Part shown: piece by piece, positions 42,449 to 51,042 of the stretch
Layout of the letters: the number at the start of each line of letters is the position of its first letter
Numbering within the stretch: the stretch's first letter is position 1
From: Desulfovibrio sp.
Lineage (GTDB): Bacteria > Bacillota > Dethiobacteria > DTU022
Direction of reading: 5' to 3'
DNA: 58,913 nt
Assembly: GCA_020060545.1 (NCBI GenBank)
Contig: JAGUZX010000027.1
Span: 1 to 58,913, forward strand
Position numbers and translations under genes: made by a program
Notes under the pieces: generated by a model
Told to the model about the DNA's origin: nothing
The model's database searches: none
The model's input: only the letters and a program-made list of their open reading frames with translations

Positions 42449-43555
42449 GTGATCAGCGTGATGATGCCCGTATACAACGCGGCCCGGTTCTTAAGAAAAA
42501 CCATGGCCAGCGTGTTCAATCAAACCGAAACAGACTTTGAACTGATCATTGTCAACGACGGTTCTACCGATCACAGTGAAGAGATTATTCTGTCGTATGA
42601 CGATCCCCGGATCAGGTATTTTAAACAGGAAAACGGCGGCGAAGCCGCGGCAAGAAATACGGCCCTCGACCAGGCCAAAGGCGATTTCATCGTGTTTCAG
42701 GATGCCGACGACATCTCCGTTCCGGCCCGTTTCGAGATCTTAAAACGTCACTTCACCGGCGAGGGCATCGGTTTTGTCCATTCGGACATCGTCTATATCG
42801 ACGAAAACGATCAACCGTTTCTCTACCTGGCCAGCGGCAATATCGAAAACTCGCGCCTGTTGCGATTCTTCCTGAAGTGGGGCACCCCTTTTAACAACCC
42901 GAGCATGATGGTCCGCCGGGCGGTGTTCGAGGGGTTCCGCTACGATGCCTCCCTGCGCATCGGCACGGACACCGACATGGTCTTCCGCACGGCACGACGC
43001 TGGCTCAACGTCCATGTCCCCCAGCCGCTGCTGTTGTACCGCCGCCATGCCGGCAATTTAACCAATCAAAGCACTTACGAGAACAATTTTTTACACGTGC
43101 GCAAGTTCCTGGAACGCCATACTCTTGAAGAGCTGGTTCCCGAGGTGGAGTGGGAAAGGGGCGATGCGGCCGATAACCAGGCCCAGGCCTGTGCCATTAT
43201 AGCCCTGATCCTCCTCAGGCGGGGCATGGCCAAAGACGCCCCCGCCTGGATTGGCAAAGCGGTAAAACTGGCCGCGTCTCCGGAAGGGAAGCATTTCGTC
43301 GAAGCGATCGCCAAACTGATGGCGGGCGATTATCAGGCCTCCTTGACCTTGCTGGAGGCATCTCCGGTGCGCGACCACCTGGTCGAAAACTATACGGGGG
43401 AAGCTTTATCTTTAATGGGGCGAAAGGAAGAGGCGTACCATCGTTACCGGAGAGCCCTGGAGCTAAGACCCGACTATAGTGAACCCCTGGACCAGATCAA
43501 GGGCCTGGGGTGGTATAAGAAATATACCGCGGTGGCTGCCCCCTGGCGGTTATAA
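42449..43555 (+). CDS. family 2 glycosyltransferase with TPR-like C-terminus
   Basis: About 368 residues from GTG 42449 (AAGGAGG at 42430-42436). An upstream in-frame ATG 42329 adds 40 unrelated residues and is rejected. The GT-A domain has VISVMMPVYNAARFLRKTM, LIIVNDGSTDHSEE and VFQDADDISVPAR (DxD). From about 265 the protein becomes helical with a TPR-like repeat (GEALSLMGRKEEAYHRYRRA, LELRPDY). It is followed by a dispersed repeat. Confidence 0.87.
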   Translation: MISVMMPVYNAARFLRKTMASVFNQTETDFELIIVNDGSTDHSEEIILSYDDPRIRYFKQENGGEAAARNTALDQAKGDFIVFQDADDISVPARFEILKRHFTGEGIGFVHSDIVYIDENDQPFLYLASGNIENSRLLRFFLKWGTPFNNPSMMVRRAVFEGFRYDASLRIGTDTDMVFRTARRWLNVHVPQPLLLYRRHAGNLTNQSTYENNFLHVRKFLERHTLEELVPEVEWERGDAADNQAQACAIIALILLRRGMAKDAPAWIGKAVKLAASPEGKHFVEAIAKLMAGDYQASLTLLEASPVRDHLVENYTGEALSLMGRKEEAYHRYRRALELRPDYSEPLDQIKGLGWYKKYTAVAAPWRL

Positions 43556-43568
43556 AAAACTGGAGTAA

Positions 43569-43664
43569 TCAGTAGTCAGGAGTCAGAATGTAGGGCCGTA
43601 GCGTTCTGCACCCAAAGATAGAATAGTTTTCGTAGTGTAGTAATTCTGAATTCTGAATACCTGA
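43569..43664. repeat. second type of MITE-like inverted repeat
   Basis: The left arm TCAGTAGTCAGGAGTCAGAA (43569-43589) and right arm ATTCTGAATTCTGAATACCT (43643-43664) are imperfect complements. The region between is non-coding. Its design is like the 20483 and 28481 elements, but with different arm sequence. Confidence 0.5.
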
Positions 43665-43694
43665 ATATTAACAAAAAAACAGGAGTGAACGAAC

Positions 43695-44504
43695 GTGGAT
43701 CTTGTTTCAGTAATCATACCCACCTTCAACCGGGCCGGCCTGATCGCAAAAGCCGTGCGCAGCGTTCTCAACCAGACACTTGCGCCATTCGAGGTGCTGG
43801 TCTGCGATGACGGCTCCACCGATAATTCGAGAGAAATCGTAGAGTCCATCGGCGACCCGCGGGTCCGCTGGCTGGAAGGTGAGCACAGCGGGCTCCCGGC
43901 GGTCCCCCGGAACCGCGGGATCTGGGCGGCCAAGGGGGATTGGCTGGCTTTTCTCGACAGTGATGACGAGTGGCTGCCGGAAAAGCTGGAGAAGCAGCTG
44001 GCCGCGGTCCATAAATTAAATTGCCTGGCCGCCTGCACCAATGCCCATGCGCTCACCCCGGGGAAAGGGATCGAGGGAGAGATGTCCGACTGGCCGAAAG
44101 AAAAAATAATCTTCAAAAACCTGATCCGGAACAACCCGGTGATTTGCAGTTCGGGATTGGTGCACTTTTCCCTGATGGAAAACGTGAGGGGTTTTCCGGA
44201 AACACCCGATTTAATCGAGGATTACGCCTTCTGGCTGCGGGTGGCCGCGTACACGGATATCGCCTTCCTGAAGGAGCCGCTGTTAATATACTGCAATAAT
44301 CCGCACAGCAGTGTCAGAAGCGCTTTTCCCACGGATATCATGGTCCAAAGAATCGGTGTTTTTACCGATTTTTTAAGATGGGTCGCCGGCCGCCAGGACG
44401 GTCCGTTACTTGATAAATTTATGCTCAGATTTGCACTGGCCTATTATGTGATCAGGGGAACCATGCACTGGGATATACCGCCGTGCGGGGGAGAGGAAAA
44501 CTGA
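43695..44504 (+). CDS. family 2 glycosyltransferase
   Basis: A 269-residue GT-A enzyme from GTG 43695 (AGGAGTG upstream): [36 protein letters not shown] and [15 protein letters not shown] (DxD). Four bases separate its stop from the fcl start. It is likely to act in the same glycan pathway. Substrate unknown. Confidence 0.9.
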   Translation: MDLVSVIIPTFNRAGLIAKAVRSVLNQTLAPFEVLVCDDGSTDNSREIVESIGDPRVRWLEGEHSGLPAVPRNRGIWAAKGDWLAFLDSDDEWLPEKLEKQLAAVHKLNCLAACTNAHALTPGKGIEGEMSDWPKEKIIFKNLIRNNPVICSSGLVHFSLMENVRGFPETPDLIEDYAFWLRVAAYTDIAFLKEPLLIYCNNPHSSVRSAFPTDIMVQRIGVFTDFLRWVAGRQDGPLLDKFMLRFALAYYVIRGTMHWDIPPCGGEEN

Positions 44505-44508
44505 GGCG

Positions 44509-45486
44509 ATGAACAAAGAGGCCAAAATCTACGTGGCGGGGCACCGGGGCCTGGCCGGCAGCGCCCTGGTGCGCGCCCTGAAGGCGCAAGGGTACCGCAA
44601 CCTTGTCCTGCGCACCCATGCCGAGCTGGACTTGACCGGCCAGGCCGCCGTGGCCGATTTTTTCAACCGGGAAAAACCGGCATACGTGTTCCTGGCCGCG
44701 GCGAAGGTCGGCGGCATCCTGGCCAACGGCACCTGCCCGGCCGAATTTATCCGGGAAAATATCCTGATCCAGGCAAACGTGATCCACCAGGCCCGGCTGA
44801 GCGGGGTCAAGAAACTGCTGTTCCTCGGCTCGTCATGCATCTACCCGCGCCACTGCCCGCAGCCCATGCGGGAGGAATACCTGCTTACCGGCCCGCTCGA
44901 GCAGACCAACGAGGCTTACGCCGTCGCCAAAATCGCCGGGATCAAAATGTGCCAGGCCTATCACCGGCAGTACGGCGCCAACTTCATCAGCGTGATGCCG
45001 ACCAACCTGTACGGCCCGGGGGACAGCTATGACCCGCAAAATGCCCATGTTATACCGGCCTTGCTGCGCAAATTCCACGAAGCGCTGCCGGACAAACCGG
45101 TCGTGCTCTGGGGAACCGGTTCACCGCGCCGGGAATTCCTGCACTCGGACGACCTGGCCGGCGCCTGCCTCTACCTGATGCAGGTTTATGACCGCCCGGA
45201 AGTAATCAACATCGGCTCCGGTGAAGAGGTCACCATCCGGGAACTGGCCGCAACAATCCGGCAGATTGTGGGGCATCGCGGGCCGGTGGCCTGGGACAAA
45301 ACCAAGCCCGACGGCGCCCCGCGTAAATTACTTGATCTCTCCAGGCTGCACCGCCTGGGCTGGCGGCACAAGATCGGGCTCAAAGAGGGGCTCGCCGCGG
45401 TCTATGCCGAGTTTAAAAGGGGTAATAAATTGCGTACTCGGCTATTTCCAGTTATACTTAAAGCAAGCGTTAATCAAAAGAGGTAA
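44509..45486 (+). CDS. fcl: GDP-L-fucose synthase
   Basis: A 325-residue bifunctional epimerase-reductase finishing GDP-L-fucose from the Gmd product. [17 protein letters not shown] (NADP loop), [27 protein letters not shown] (catalytic Ser and Cys), [14 protein letters not shown] (Tyr-x-x-x-Lys) and [19 protein letters not shown] are all diagnostic. It lies 2.2 kb after gmd on the same strand. The last 15 residues (after EFKRG) are an AT-richer extension. Confidence 0.95.
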   Translation: MNKEAKIYVAGHRGLAGSALVRALKAQGYRNLVLRTHAELDLTGQAAVADFFNREKPAYVFLAAAKVGGILANGTCPAEFIRENILIQANVIHQARLSGVKKLLFLGSSCIYPRHCPQPMREEYLLTGPLEQTNEAYAVAKIAGIKMCQAYHRQYGANFISVMPTNLYGPGDSYDPQNAHVIPALLRKFHEALPDKPVVLWGTGSPRREFLHSDDLAGACLYLMQVYDRPEVINIGSGEEVTIRELAATIRQIVGHRGPVAWDKTKPDGAPRKLLDLSRLHRLGWRHKIGLKEGLAAVYAEFKRGNKLRTRLFPVILKASVNQKR

Positions 45487-45493
45487 TTGTATC

Positions 45494-45751
45494 ATGCCTG
45501 AACTTGTTGATACCCACCCCCTCATCGAGTCTTTATTAATCGATGGATATCGCAAAATGACTCCGGCCGTCAAATTACGGCTCGCCTTGGAAATGTCGCA
45601 AACCATTGTCGAACTGTCTAAAGTTGGTATTTTAAATCGCTATCCCGGCATTTCCCAATCGGAATTAAGAAAGAGGCTGGGAGCAATTCTATGCGGTCGA
45701 GAAATCTCGATCAAAGTAAACCAATGGGATCCGGAGAAAGAGGGGTACTGA
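45494..45751 (+). CDS. small protein of a nucleotidyltransferase module
   Basis: An 85-residue protein from ATG 45494 (AGAGGT upstream). A longer frame running through fcl from 45221 is not credible. It is helical, with GISQSELRKRLGAILCGREI near the C-terminus. It overlaps the nucleotidyltransferase gene by one base (TGATG), a toxin-antitoxin-like layout. It is more AT-rich than fcl. I do not recognise the family. An antitoxin or partner role is inferred only from position. Confidence 0.65.
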   Translation: MPELVDTHPLIESLLIDGYRKMTPAVKLRLALEMSQTIVELSKVGILNRYPGISQSELRKRLGAILCGREISIKVNQWDPEKEGY

Positions 45752-46332
45752 TGCTTATTCCTTTTTCTGTTACCATGAAAGTGATTAAAGTCCTCGAAGA
45801 ATGTGAAATCAATTACTTGATCGGCGGTTCACTCGGGAGTTCTATTTATGGAATCCCCAGGGCAACTTTAGATGCAGATTTGGTCACAGAACTCGATCGC
45901 ACCAAGGTGGAACAACTGGTGGAGAAGCTAAAAGATGAATTTTATATTGATGCCGGTATGATTCATAAAGCTATTCAAGATCAGAGTTGCTTTAATTTAA
46001 TCCATTTGGAGACCATGTTTAAAGTAGATATTTTTATCTTAAAGAATGACCCCTACGCTCAAGAGGAATTTTCCCGGCGCAGACCTGAAATTATCGCGGA
46101 AACCGGCCAAATGATTCAAGTTGCATCCCCGGAGGATATTATTCTTACTAAGCTTGTATGGTATAAAAATGGTGGATTTGTGGCTGACCGGCAATACCAG
46201 GATGCCAAAGGGGTATTGTTAGTTCAAGAGGTACTCCTCGACCATGATTACTTGACGCATTGGGCGAAAGTATTAGGCGTTGATGATTTGTTGGGAAAAA
46301 TATACTTGGATGTTCGTAAAAATAAGCAATAG
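45751..46332 (+). CDS. nucleotidyltransferase-fold protein (AbiEii/DUF6036-like)
   Basis: A 193-residue protein from ATG 45751 (AAAGAGGGG upstream). INYLIGGSLGSSIYGIPRATLDADLV matches the GG-S...R-x-T-x-D-x-D-(L/V) core of minimal nucleotidyltransferases such as AbiEii-type toxins (shown here in two parts: INYLIGGSLGSSIYG, then IPRATLDADLV). VDIFILK gives a third acidic position. SPEDIILTKLVWYK is typical of the family. Coupled to the small gene before it. The module is AT-richer than its surroundings, suggesting acquisition. Whether it modifies RNA, protein or a small molecule is unknown. Confidence 0.75.
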   Translation: MLIPFSVTMKVIKVLEECEINYLIGGSLGSSIYGIPRATLDADLVTELDRTKVEQLVEKLKDEFYIDAGMIHKAIQDQSCFNLIHLETMFKVDIFILKNDPYAQEEFSRRRPEIIAETGQMIQVASPEDIILTKLVWYKNGGFVADRQYQDAKGVLLVQEVLLDHDYLTHWAKVLGVDDLLGKIYLDVRKNKQ

Positions 46333-46391
46333 TAACGGATCCTATGTTTTATTGTCCAGCATATCCTTCTACTGCATCGACTCGAAAACAA

Positions 46392-46406
46392 CTTCAGTTG
46401 CTGAAG
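46392..46406. terminator. small hairpin between convergent genes
   Basis: CTTCAG-TTG-CTGAAG is a perfect 6-bp stem in the 136-bp AT-rich gap between convergent genes. No strong T-run follows, so it is at best a weak bidirectional terminator. Confidence 0.35.
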
Positions 46407-46468
46407 ATAATTGATTTTCAGCTTCACCCGTGTATAAATCAGCAAGTCTATTCCTCGATATTAGGTTT

Positions 46469-47410
46469 TCATCCTGCGGCTATTCGCGCCAGGAGCCGCC
46501 GGCAGTCTTCTTTGGCATAGCGGTAGCTTAAGCCGTCCCAGGCAAATGTTTCCCTGGATTTGGCCAGCAATAGCTCCAACCATTCCTCTACGGCGCCGCT
46601 GTCGTAAACCTTGGACGGCTCACCCATGGCTTTCGGAAAGACCGTTAACGCGCCGTGAAATGCCGGGACTTCCCGCCGGGTGAGGGCATATGCCAAGTCC
46701 CGGCTGGAGGCGACGGCCTGTAAAAGATGCCTCTTTTTTTCGATATTGAAGGAGCTGTCGGGATGGTAGCGGTAATGCAAGAGCACCTCGGGCAGGCGTG
46801 AGATTTTCGCTCTCAACACCAACCTGCACCACAGGTCATAGTCTTCGGACGGAATCTCATTATACTTTAGCGCAAAATCCAGCAGGACATTCTTGCGCAG
46901 CATCACCGTGGGGTGAGCGATCGGGTTTTCCCAGATTAATGCCCACTCCAGCGGGACGGCTGTTTCTTCGGCGAACAGGGGGAATAGAATCTCTCCAGCG
47001 GTGTTGACGGCAACCGCATTTGTCGCGCACAACCCGCAGGCGGGGTTTTCATCCATAAACGAAACCTGCCTGCGCAAACGTTCAGGCAGGCTCAGATCGT
47101 CGCAATCCATCCGGGCGATATATTCGCCCCGGGCCATGGCGATACCCCGGTTTAAGGTTGCCGCCAGATTCAGGTTTTTTTCATTGCGCACCGGGCGAAT
47201 CCGCGGGTCATCATAAGCTTGAATGATCGCCGCGCTGCCGTCGGTCGAACCGTCGTCAACGATCAGCAGTTCAAAATCGATAAAGGTTTGGTTTAAAATA
47301 CTGTTTACGGCTTCTTCCAGGTACTTCTCGCCGTTGTATACCGGCATTAAAACGGTTACTTTCGGTTTTTCAGAACGTATCCAGGCAGCCTCTTGATATT
47401 GCCGGATCAT
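46469..47410 (-). CDS. family 2 glycosyltransferase (paralogue of 34199-35137)
   Basis: About 313 residues from ATG 47410, whose ATGA overlaps the stop of the upstream gene (GTG 47422 is a less likely start). KVTVLMPVYNGEKYLEEAVN, LLIVDDGSTDGSAAI and ARMDCDDLSLPERL define the GT-A fold. WENPIAHPTVMLR, LHYRYHPDSSFN and VASSRDLAYAL correspond block by block to the plus-strand gene at 34199, so the two arose by duplication and now sit in opposite arms of the locus. Confidence 0.9.
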   Translation of the reverse strand: MIRQYQEAAWIRSEKPKVTVLMPVYNGEKYLEEAVNSILNQTFIDFELLIVDDGSTDGSAAIIQAYDDPRIRPVRNEKNLNLAATLNRGIAMARGEYIARMDCDDLSLPERLRRQVSFMDENPACGLCATNAVAVNTAGEILFPLFAEETAVPLEWALIWENPIAHPTVMLRKNVLLDFALKYNEIPSEDYDLWCRLVLRAKISRLPEVLLHYRYHPDSSFNIEKKRHLLQAVASSRDLAYALTRREVPAFHGALTVFPKAMGEPSKVYDSGAVEEWLELLLAKSRETFAWDGLSYRYAKEDCRRLLARIAAG

Positions 47411-49011
47411 GGTTTCCCCCACTCCCTGTTGATATTCCGGACCACGGCACCTTTTTTCATCAAGAAAAGGTTTTTATTGAACAGGAACCCGGGGTCTACC
47501 TCCCGGCCGACCCAGCAGCGCGGATGAAACAGGTGCACCGTTTTCGCCTCCGTATGCACGTAGCTGCAACCGTGCATGGTCAATCTTTGAACCAGGTCAT
47601 TGTCGTCATACGCTATCCCGGTAAAATCTTCGTCATACCCGCCGATGGCAAAAAAATGCCTGCGGCTCACCGACAGTAAAAACGGCAGGTATACATTCAA
47701 GGCGGCGCAGCGGTCAAACATTTCCCGATCAAAATTCCCTTCGTGGTCTTCGATATATTTTAAAAATGATCCGTCCGTATCGTCCTTCCCGGCGGGTATG
47801 CCGAGCAGGTCGGGATTCTCCCGCAAAGGGTTGATTAACCCGGCTACGGTGTTGTTTAAGTGAAACATCTCCGAGCAGGTGATCACCAAAAACTCTCCCG
47901 CTGACTGTTTCGCCCCGATATTCAAGGAAAACCCCGGCACCCTCCACTTGATCCCGCCGTCAAGGTTCCTCTGCCCTGTAAACAGGTAGGTTAAGTTAAG
48001 CTTTTCCCGGTATTCACGGCATATGGCCTCGGTATCGTCAGCTACGCCGTCGTTGATCACGATCGTTTCAAATGTAAACGGGATCTCCTGTTTGGCCAAG
48101 GAATACAACCCCCACTTTAACAAGTGCGGCCGCTGGAACGTGGAGATTAAAATGGATACCGTGCACCGACTTGGCGGCGTTGTCATCCTGTCGAAAAATT
48201 TATGGGTTCCGGCCGCAATCAGCTTTCCTATGGTTGACCTGGTTTTACCGGGCAGGGTTTGCGAGGTTTCCGGTTCATCAGTTTCGCCGCGCTGGAAGTG
48301 ATAGACGATGCTGTTGAAAGCGGTTTGATGCGCGATCCCCTTGAGAGCCAGTTTTCGCCTGAGCACCTCGTAGCCGAGCACGCAGGGCTCCCCTTCGCGG
48401 GCAATTGTGGGCTGGAAGAGGTCATCGCCGGGAAGAGGGTTGCCTTCGGGATAGCCGCCGGCCAGGTCAAAATCTTCCTTGCGGATCAACAGCGGGATAT
48501 ACAGCCCGCCCTCCGCAACTTCGGGCGAAGCAATCTCCGGCACATACTGCAGAAATTCGTCCTTCCTAAACGGCTCCGGATGACGGCCGAAATCTTTTGC
48601 AATGGCGTACCGCCCGGCCGGCAGCTTTCCCGATTCGACCAGGCGGGGGGTGACACAGTTTGCTCCATTGTATGCTTTGAGTAAATGGTCAAACCAGCCC
48701 GGGTTAAAGGCCATGTCGGAATGGATGAATAGAAGGAATTCGCCCCGCGCCCGGCGCGCTCCAAAGTTATAAGCGCGGTAAACACTGTTGATATACCATT
48801 CCGTTTTCTGGGCAGGAGTTTTTTCCAGGACCTGATGGGGGATCTGGTGATCCCGCAGGTAATTTATAACGGCCTCGTTGGCGCCGTTGGCGACAAAGAA
48901 AAATTCTTTGTCCGCCAAATCGGTATACTTCAATACCTGTTTAAACACGAACCTTAACCAGGCCACACTTTTGCTGATGGGGCAGATAATCGAGAAACGG
49001 GGTTTAGACAC
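47407..49011 (-). CDS. double-domain family 2 glycosyltransferase
   Basis: About 534 residues from GTG 49011, chosen for the strong GGAAGGAG about 9 nt upstream. ATG 49053 would add 14 residues. Domain 1 (about 1-265): SIICPISKSVAWLRFVF, LLFIHSDMAFNPGW (DxD-like HSD), GGYPEGNPLPGDDLF. Domain 2 (about 280-520): TVSILISTFQRPHLLKWGLY, TIVINDGVADDTEAI, LVITCSEMFHLN and YDDNDLVQRL. Two transferase domains on one chain could add two successive sugars. Substrates unknown. Confidence 0.85.
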   Translation of the reverse strand: MSKPRFSIICPISKSVAWLRFVFKQVLKYTDLADKEFFFVANGANEAVINYLRDHQIPHQVLEKTPAQKTEWYINSVYRAYNFGARRARGEFLLFIHSDMAFNPGWFDHLLKAYNGANCVTPRLVESGKLPAGRYAIAKDFGRHPEPFRKDEFLQYVPEIASPEVAEGGLYIPLLIRKEDFDLAGGYPEGNPLPGDDLFQPTIAREGEPCVLGYEVLRRKLALKGIAHQTAFNSIVYHFQRGETDEPETSQTLPGKTRSTIGKLIAAGTHKFFDRMTTPPSRCTVSILISTFQRPHLLKWGLYSLAKQEIPFTFETIVINDGVADDTEAICREYREKLNLTYLFTGQRNLDGGIKWRVPGFSLNIGAKQSAGEFLVITCSEMFHLNNTVAGLINPLRENPDLLGIPAGKDDTDGSFLKYIEDHEGNFDREMFDRCAALNVYLPFLLSVSRRHFFAIGGYDEDFTGIAYDDNDLVQRLTMHGCSYVHTEAKTVHLFHPRCWVGREVDPGFLFNKNLFLMKKGAVVRNINREWGKP

Positions 49012-49131
49012 TTTTTCCCACTCCTTCCCAACCATTATCATCGAAACAGTCAACCCTGAACGTTAATATTGGGCGAAATATTGAGCGCCTGTTCGAGCAG
49101 CATCAACCTGGAGCGACGCTCATGCCGGAAA

Positions 49132-50061
49132 TCATTTTTTTACCGCATCCCCGGGCATTGCCTTTCCCCCCCGCATGACCTTGCCGACAACCTTGGCCAG
49201 GGTATTGTCGAACTGTTGAAAATTGCTTTCCGTTAATTGATCTTCCCATTCGCCCGCGTCAGGATGGCCGGCGTACCAGTGCAGCCCAATCGTATCCTCT
49301 GTCAGCCGTGATAAATCGCAATCCTGGAAGATTGACGCAGCCCGGTATCCGCGCGGCGAATCATCACGAATCGGATAGACCACTTCCATTTTAAAGTTAA
49401 ACACGTTTAAAGCAGGAAATTTTTCCACAATGGAGGCGACGGTTGGGAAATAGGCATTAAGGATGAGCGGTCCCATGCTTTGGTATTCCTTGGGATTTAA
49501 GCTGACATAAGATTGCGCATGGACAAATTTGTAGAATTCGTTTCCCGGCGCCGCCAATAAAAAGCCGACAGAATTTTGTTTATATTCATTAACACAGACG
49601 CACAGGTCTGTATCTTTATTGGCGGCATGATTAAAGTAGAGCTGTGCCGCCGGCTTGAAATAGAGAATGTCAATATCGGACCATAGGCCTCCCTCGCCCG
49701 ACAATATTTTCCATCTCATAAAGTCGGCCTTGTAGTTTTCAGGGATGTTATCGTCGAACCCGACTTCCCTAAAATCGACTGCGACCTTTTTTACATCCAG
49801 GCCGAAGAGTTTATCGCTATAATTCTTCCCTTTGAATTTGCCGTAGCGCTCCCGCGTGGCCCAGGTTTTTTCACCCCGATACTTTGTTTTGGGGTAGTAC
49901 AGTTTGACCGTCCAATCGAGGTTGCATTGTTTAAACGAGTAAACAGACAGGTACCTTAAAAAAGAGATTGTATCGTTACCCCAGTAAAAATGAGCCACCC
50001 GGGGTATTCGCTTCAGGTGCCATTTCATGACAGCTTGCCCATTCCCTCTTTTCATTCCCAA
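49132..50061 (-). CDS. glycosyltransferase with DXD sugar-binding motif (GT32-like)
   Basis: A 309-residue protein (ATG 50061; ATG 50028 possible). IPRVAHFYWGNDTISFLRYL at the start and ADFMRWKILSGEGGLWSDID (conserved GGxYxDxD region with W-S-D-I-D) are typical of the Gly_transf_sug/GT32 group, which uses mannosyl, galactosyl or similar donors. GPLILNAYF and TIGLHWYAGH follow. It is AT-richer than the core genes. The start is uncertain because no strong ribosome site is seen. Confidence 0.82.
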   Translation of the reverse strand: MGMKRGNGQAVMKWHLKRIPRVAHFYWGNDTISFLRYLSVYSFKQCNLDWTVKLYYPKTKYRGEKTWATRERYGKFKGKNYSDKLFGLDVKKVAVDFREVGFDDNIPENYKADFMRWKILSGEGGLWSDIDILYFKPAAQLYFNHAANKDTDLCVCVNEYKQNSVGFLLAAPGNEFYKFVHAQSYVSLNPKEYQSMGPLILNAYFPTVASIVEKFPALNVFNFKMEVVYPIRDDSPRGYRAASIFQDCDLSRLTEDTIGLHWYAGHPDAGEWEDQLTESNFQQFDNTLAKVVGKVMRGGKAMPGDAVKK

Positions 50062-50168
50062 TCATTTGCCCTTTTCTAAAATAATATTTACGGTTGAACT
50101 GCACGGCCGAATGGTGCTCCGTGCCGCCTAAATGCCGCGGGTAAGTGGATATTTTGCAGCGCATGCCC

Positions 50169-51026
50169 TTATCTACCCTCCAATCGATGTGTTTTTAAGG
50201 ATTCCGGTAGATTAGATTCATGAAAACATAAAATATTGGCTAACGGGATCTCCCGGTCAAGTATATTTATCTCTGTCAGGAGCCAGCCCTTAGCCATTTC
50301 ATATTGCCTGTATCCCATCTGTTTCAGGTAATAAAAAGCCTGCATACTGCTACTCGTGTTGGTCATTTGATCAATGATCGTGGAAAACTCATACATGATG
50401 ATCGGATGATGCCCGGCAATAGTGCCGTGGCCGCCCAGCAGGACTTTCAATTCCGCGCCCTCGACATCGATCTTGATCAAATCAACTTTTGGGATCCGGT
50501 GTTCCAGCACCTGCGCGTCGATGGTCGAGGCGAAGGATCTTTCCTTTCTGACGTAATCGTTTGCCATCCACAAAATGGTTGACAACCCCCGGTTGACGAA
50601 CCCCTGGTGATCAGCGGATCGCCTGATATAAACGGTAACTGTCGCGGCCTGGGGATCGTCCTGCAGGGCCAAAGGCAGGACCACGACATTGTCCAGCTGG
50701 TTCAACTCCGTATTGGTTTGCAGCCGGCTCACATTCTGGAAATCGGGTTCGTAAGCATAAACAACGCCCCGGGGGGCAACCGCTTTGGCCAGCGGCAGGG
50801 TAAATCCCCCGATGTTGGCCCCAATATCCAGGATAATGCCGTCTTCCGGCAGGAACTTGCGCAGGAGCCTAATCGTCCAGTCCCCATAAGCTCCTTCTCT
50901 CACTACATCCTGGTCGATGGCCGAATTGGGGAAAACAAGGTAATACAGGTCATACTTCCCCTGATAAATAAAAGGCCTCTCTTGAACATGTTGCTGTTCC
51001 GGCACGGAATCATCCCCCATGGGCAT
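50169..51026 (-). CDS. FkbM-family methyltransferase
   Basis: A 285-residue SAM-dependent methyltransferase: GIILDIGANIGGFTLPLAKA (motif I), VVYAYEPDFQNVSRLQTN, VDLIKIDVEGAELKVLLGGH (the FkbM hallmark) and IIMYEFSTI. FkbM enzymes O-methylate sugars or polyketides. Here a sugar hydroxyl in the surface glycan is the natural guess. A third methyltransferase domain in this locus. It ends 142 bp before the GT32-like gene. Confidence 0.87.
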   Translation of the reverse strand: MPMGDDSVPEQQHVQERPFIYQGKYDLYYLVFPNSAIDQDVVREGAYGDWTIRLLRKFLPEDGIILDIGANIGGFTLPLAKAVAPRGVVYAYEPDFQNVSRLQTNTELNQLDNVVVLPLALQDDPQAATVTVYIRRSADHQGFVNRGLSTILWMANDYVRKERSFASTIDAQVLEHRIPKVDLIKIDVEGAELKVLLGGHGTIAGHHPIIMYEFSTIIDQMTNTSSSMQAFYYLKQMGYRQYEMAKGWLLTEINILDREIPLANILCFHESNLPESLKTHRLEGR

Positions 51027-51042
51027 TTGGAGCTGTTAGACA

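Noticed and set aside
43583-44134. Minus-strand 183-codon frame across the mini-element and a glycosyltransferase
   Set aside because: It is antisense to a well-supported GT2 gene and its translation has no family features.
45221-45493. 176-codon frame covering the end of fcl and the small gene
   Set aside because: The first 91 codons are a shadow of fcl. ATG 45494 with its own ribosome site is the start.
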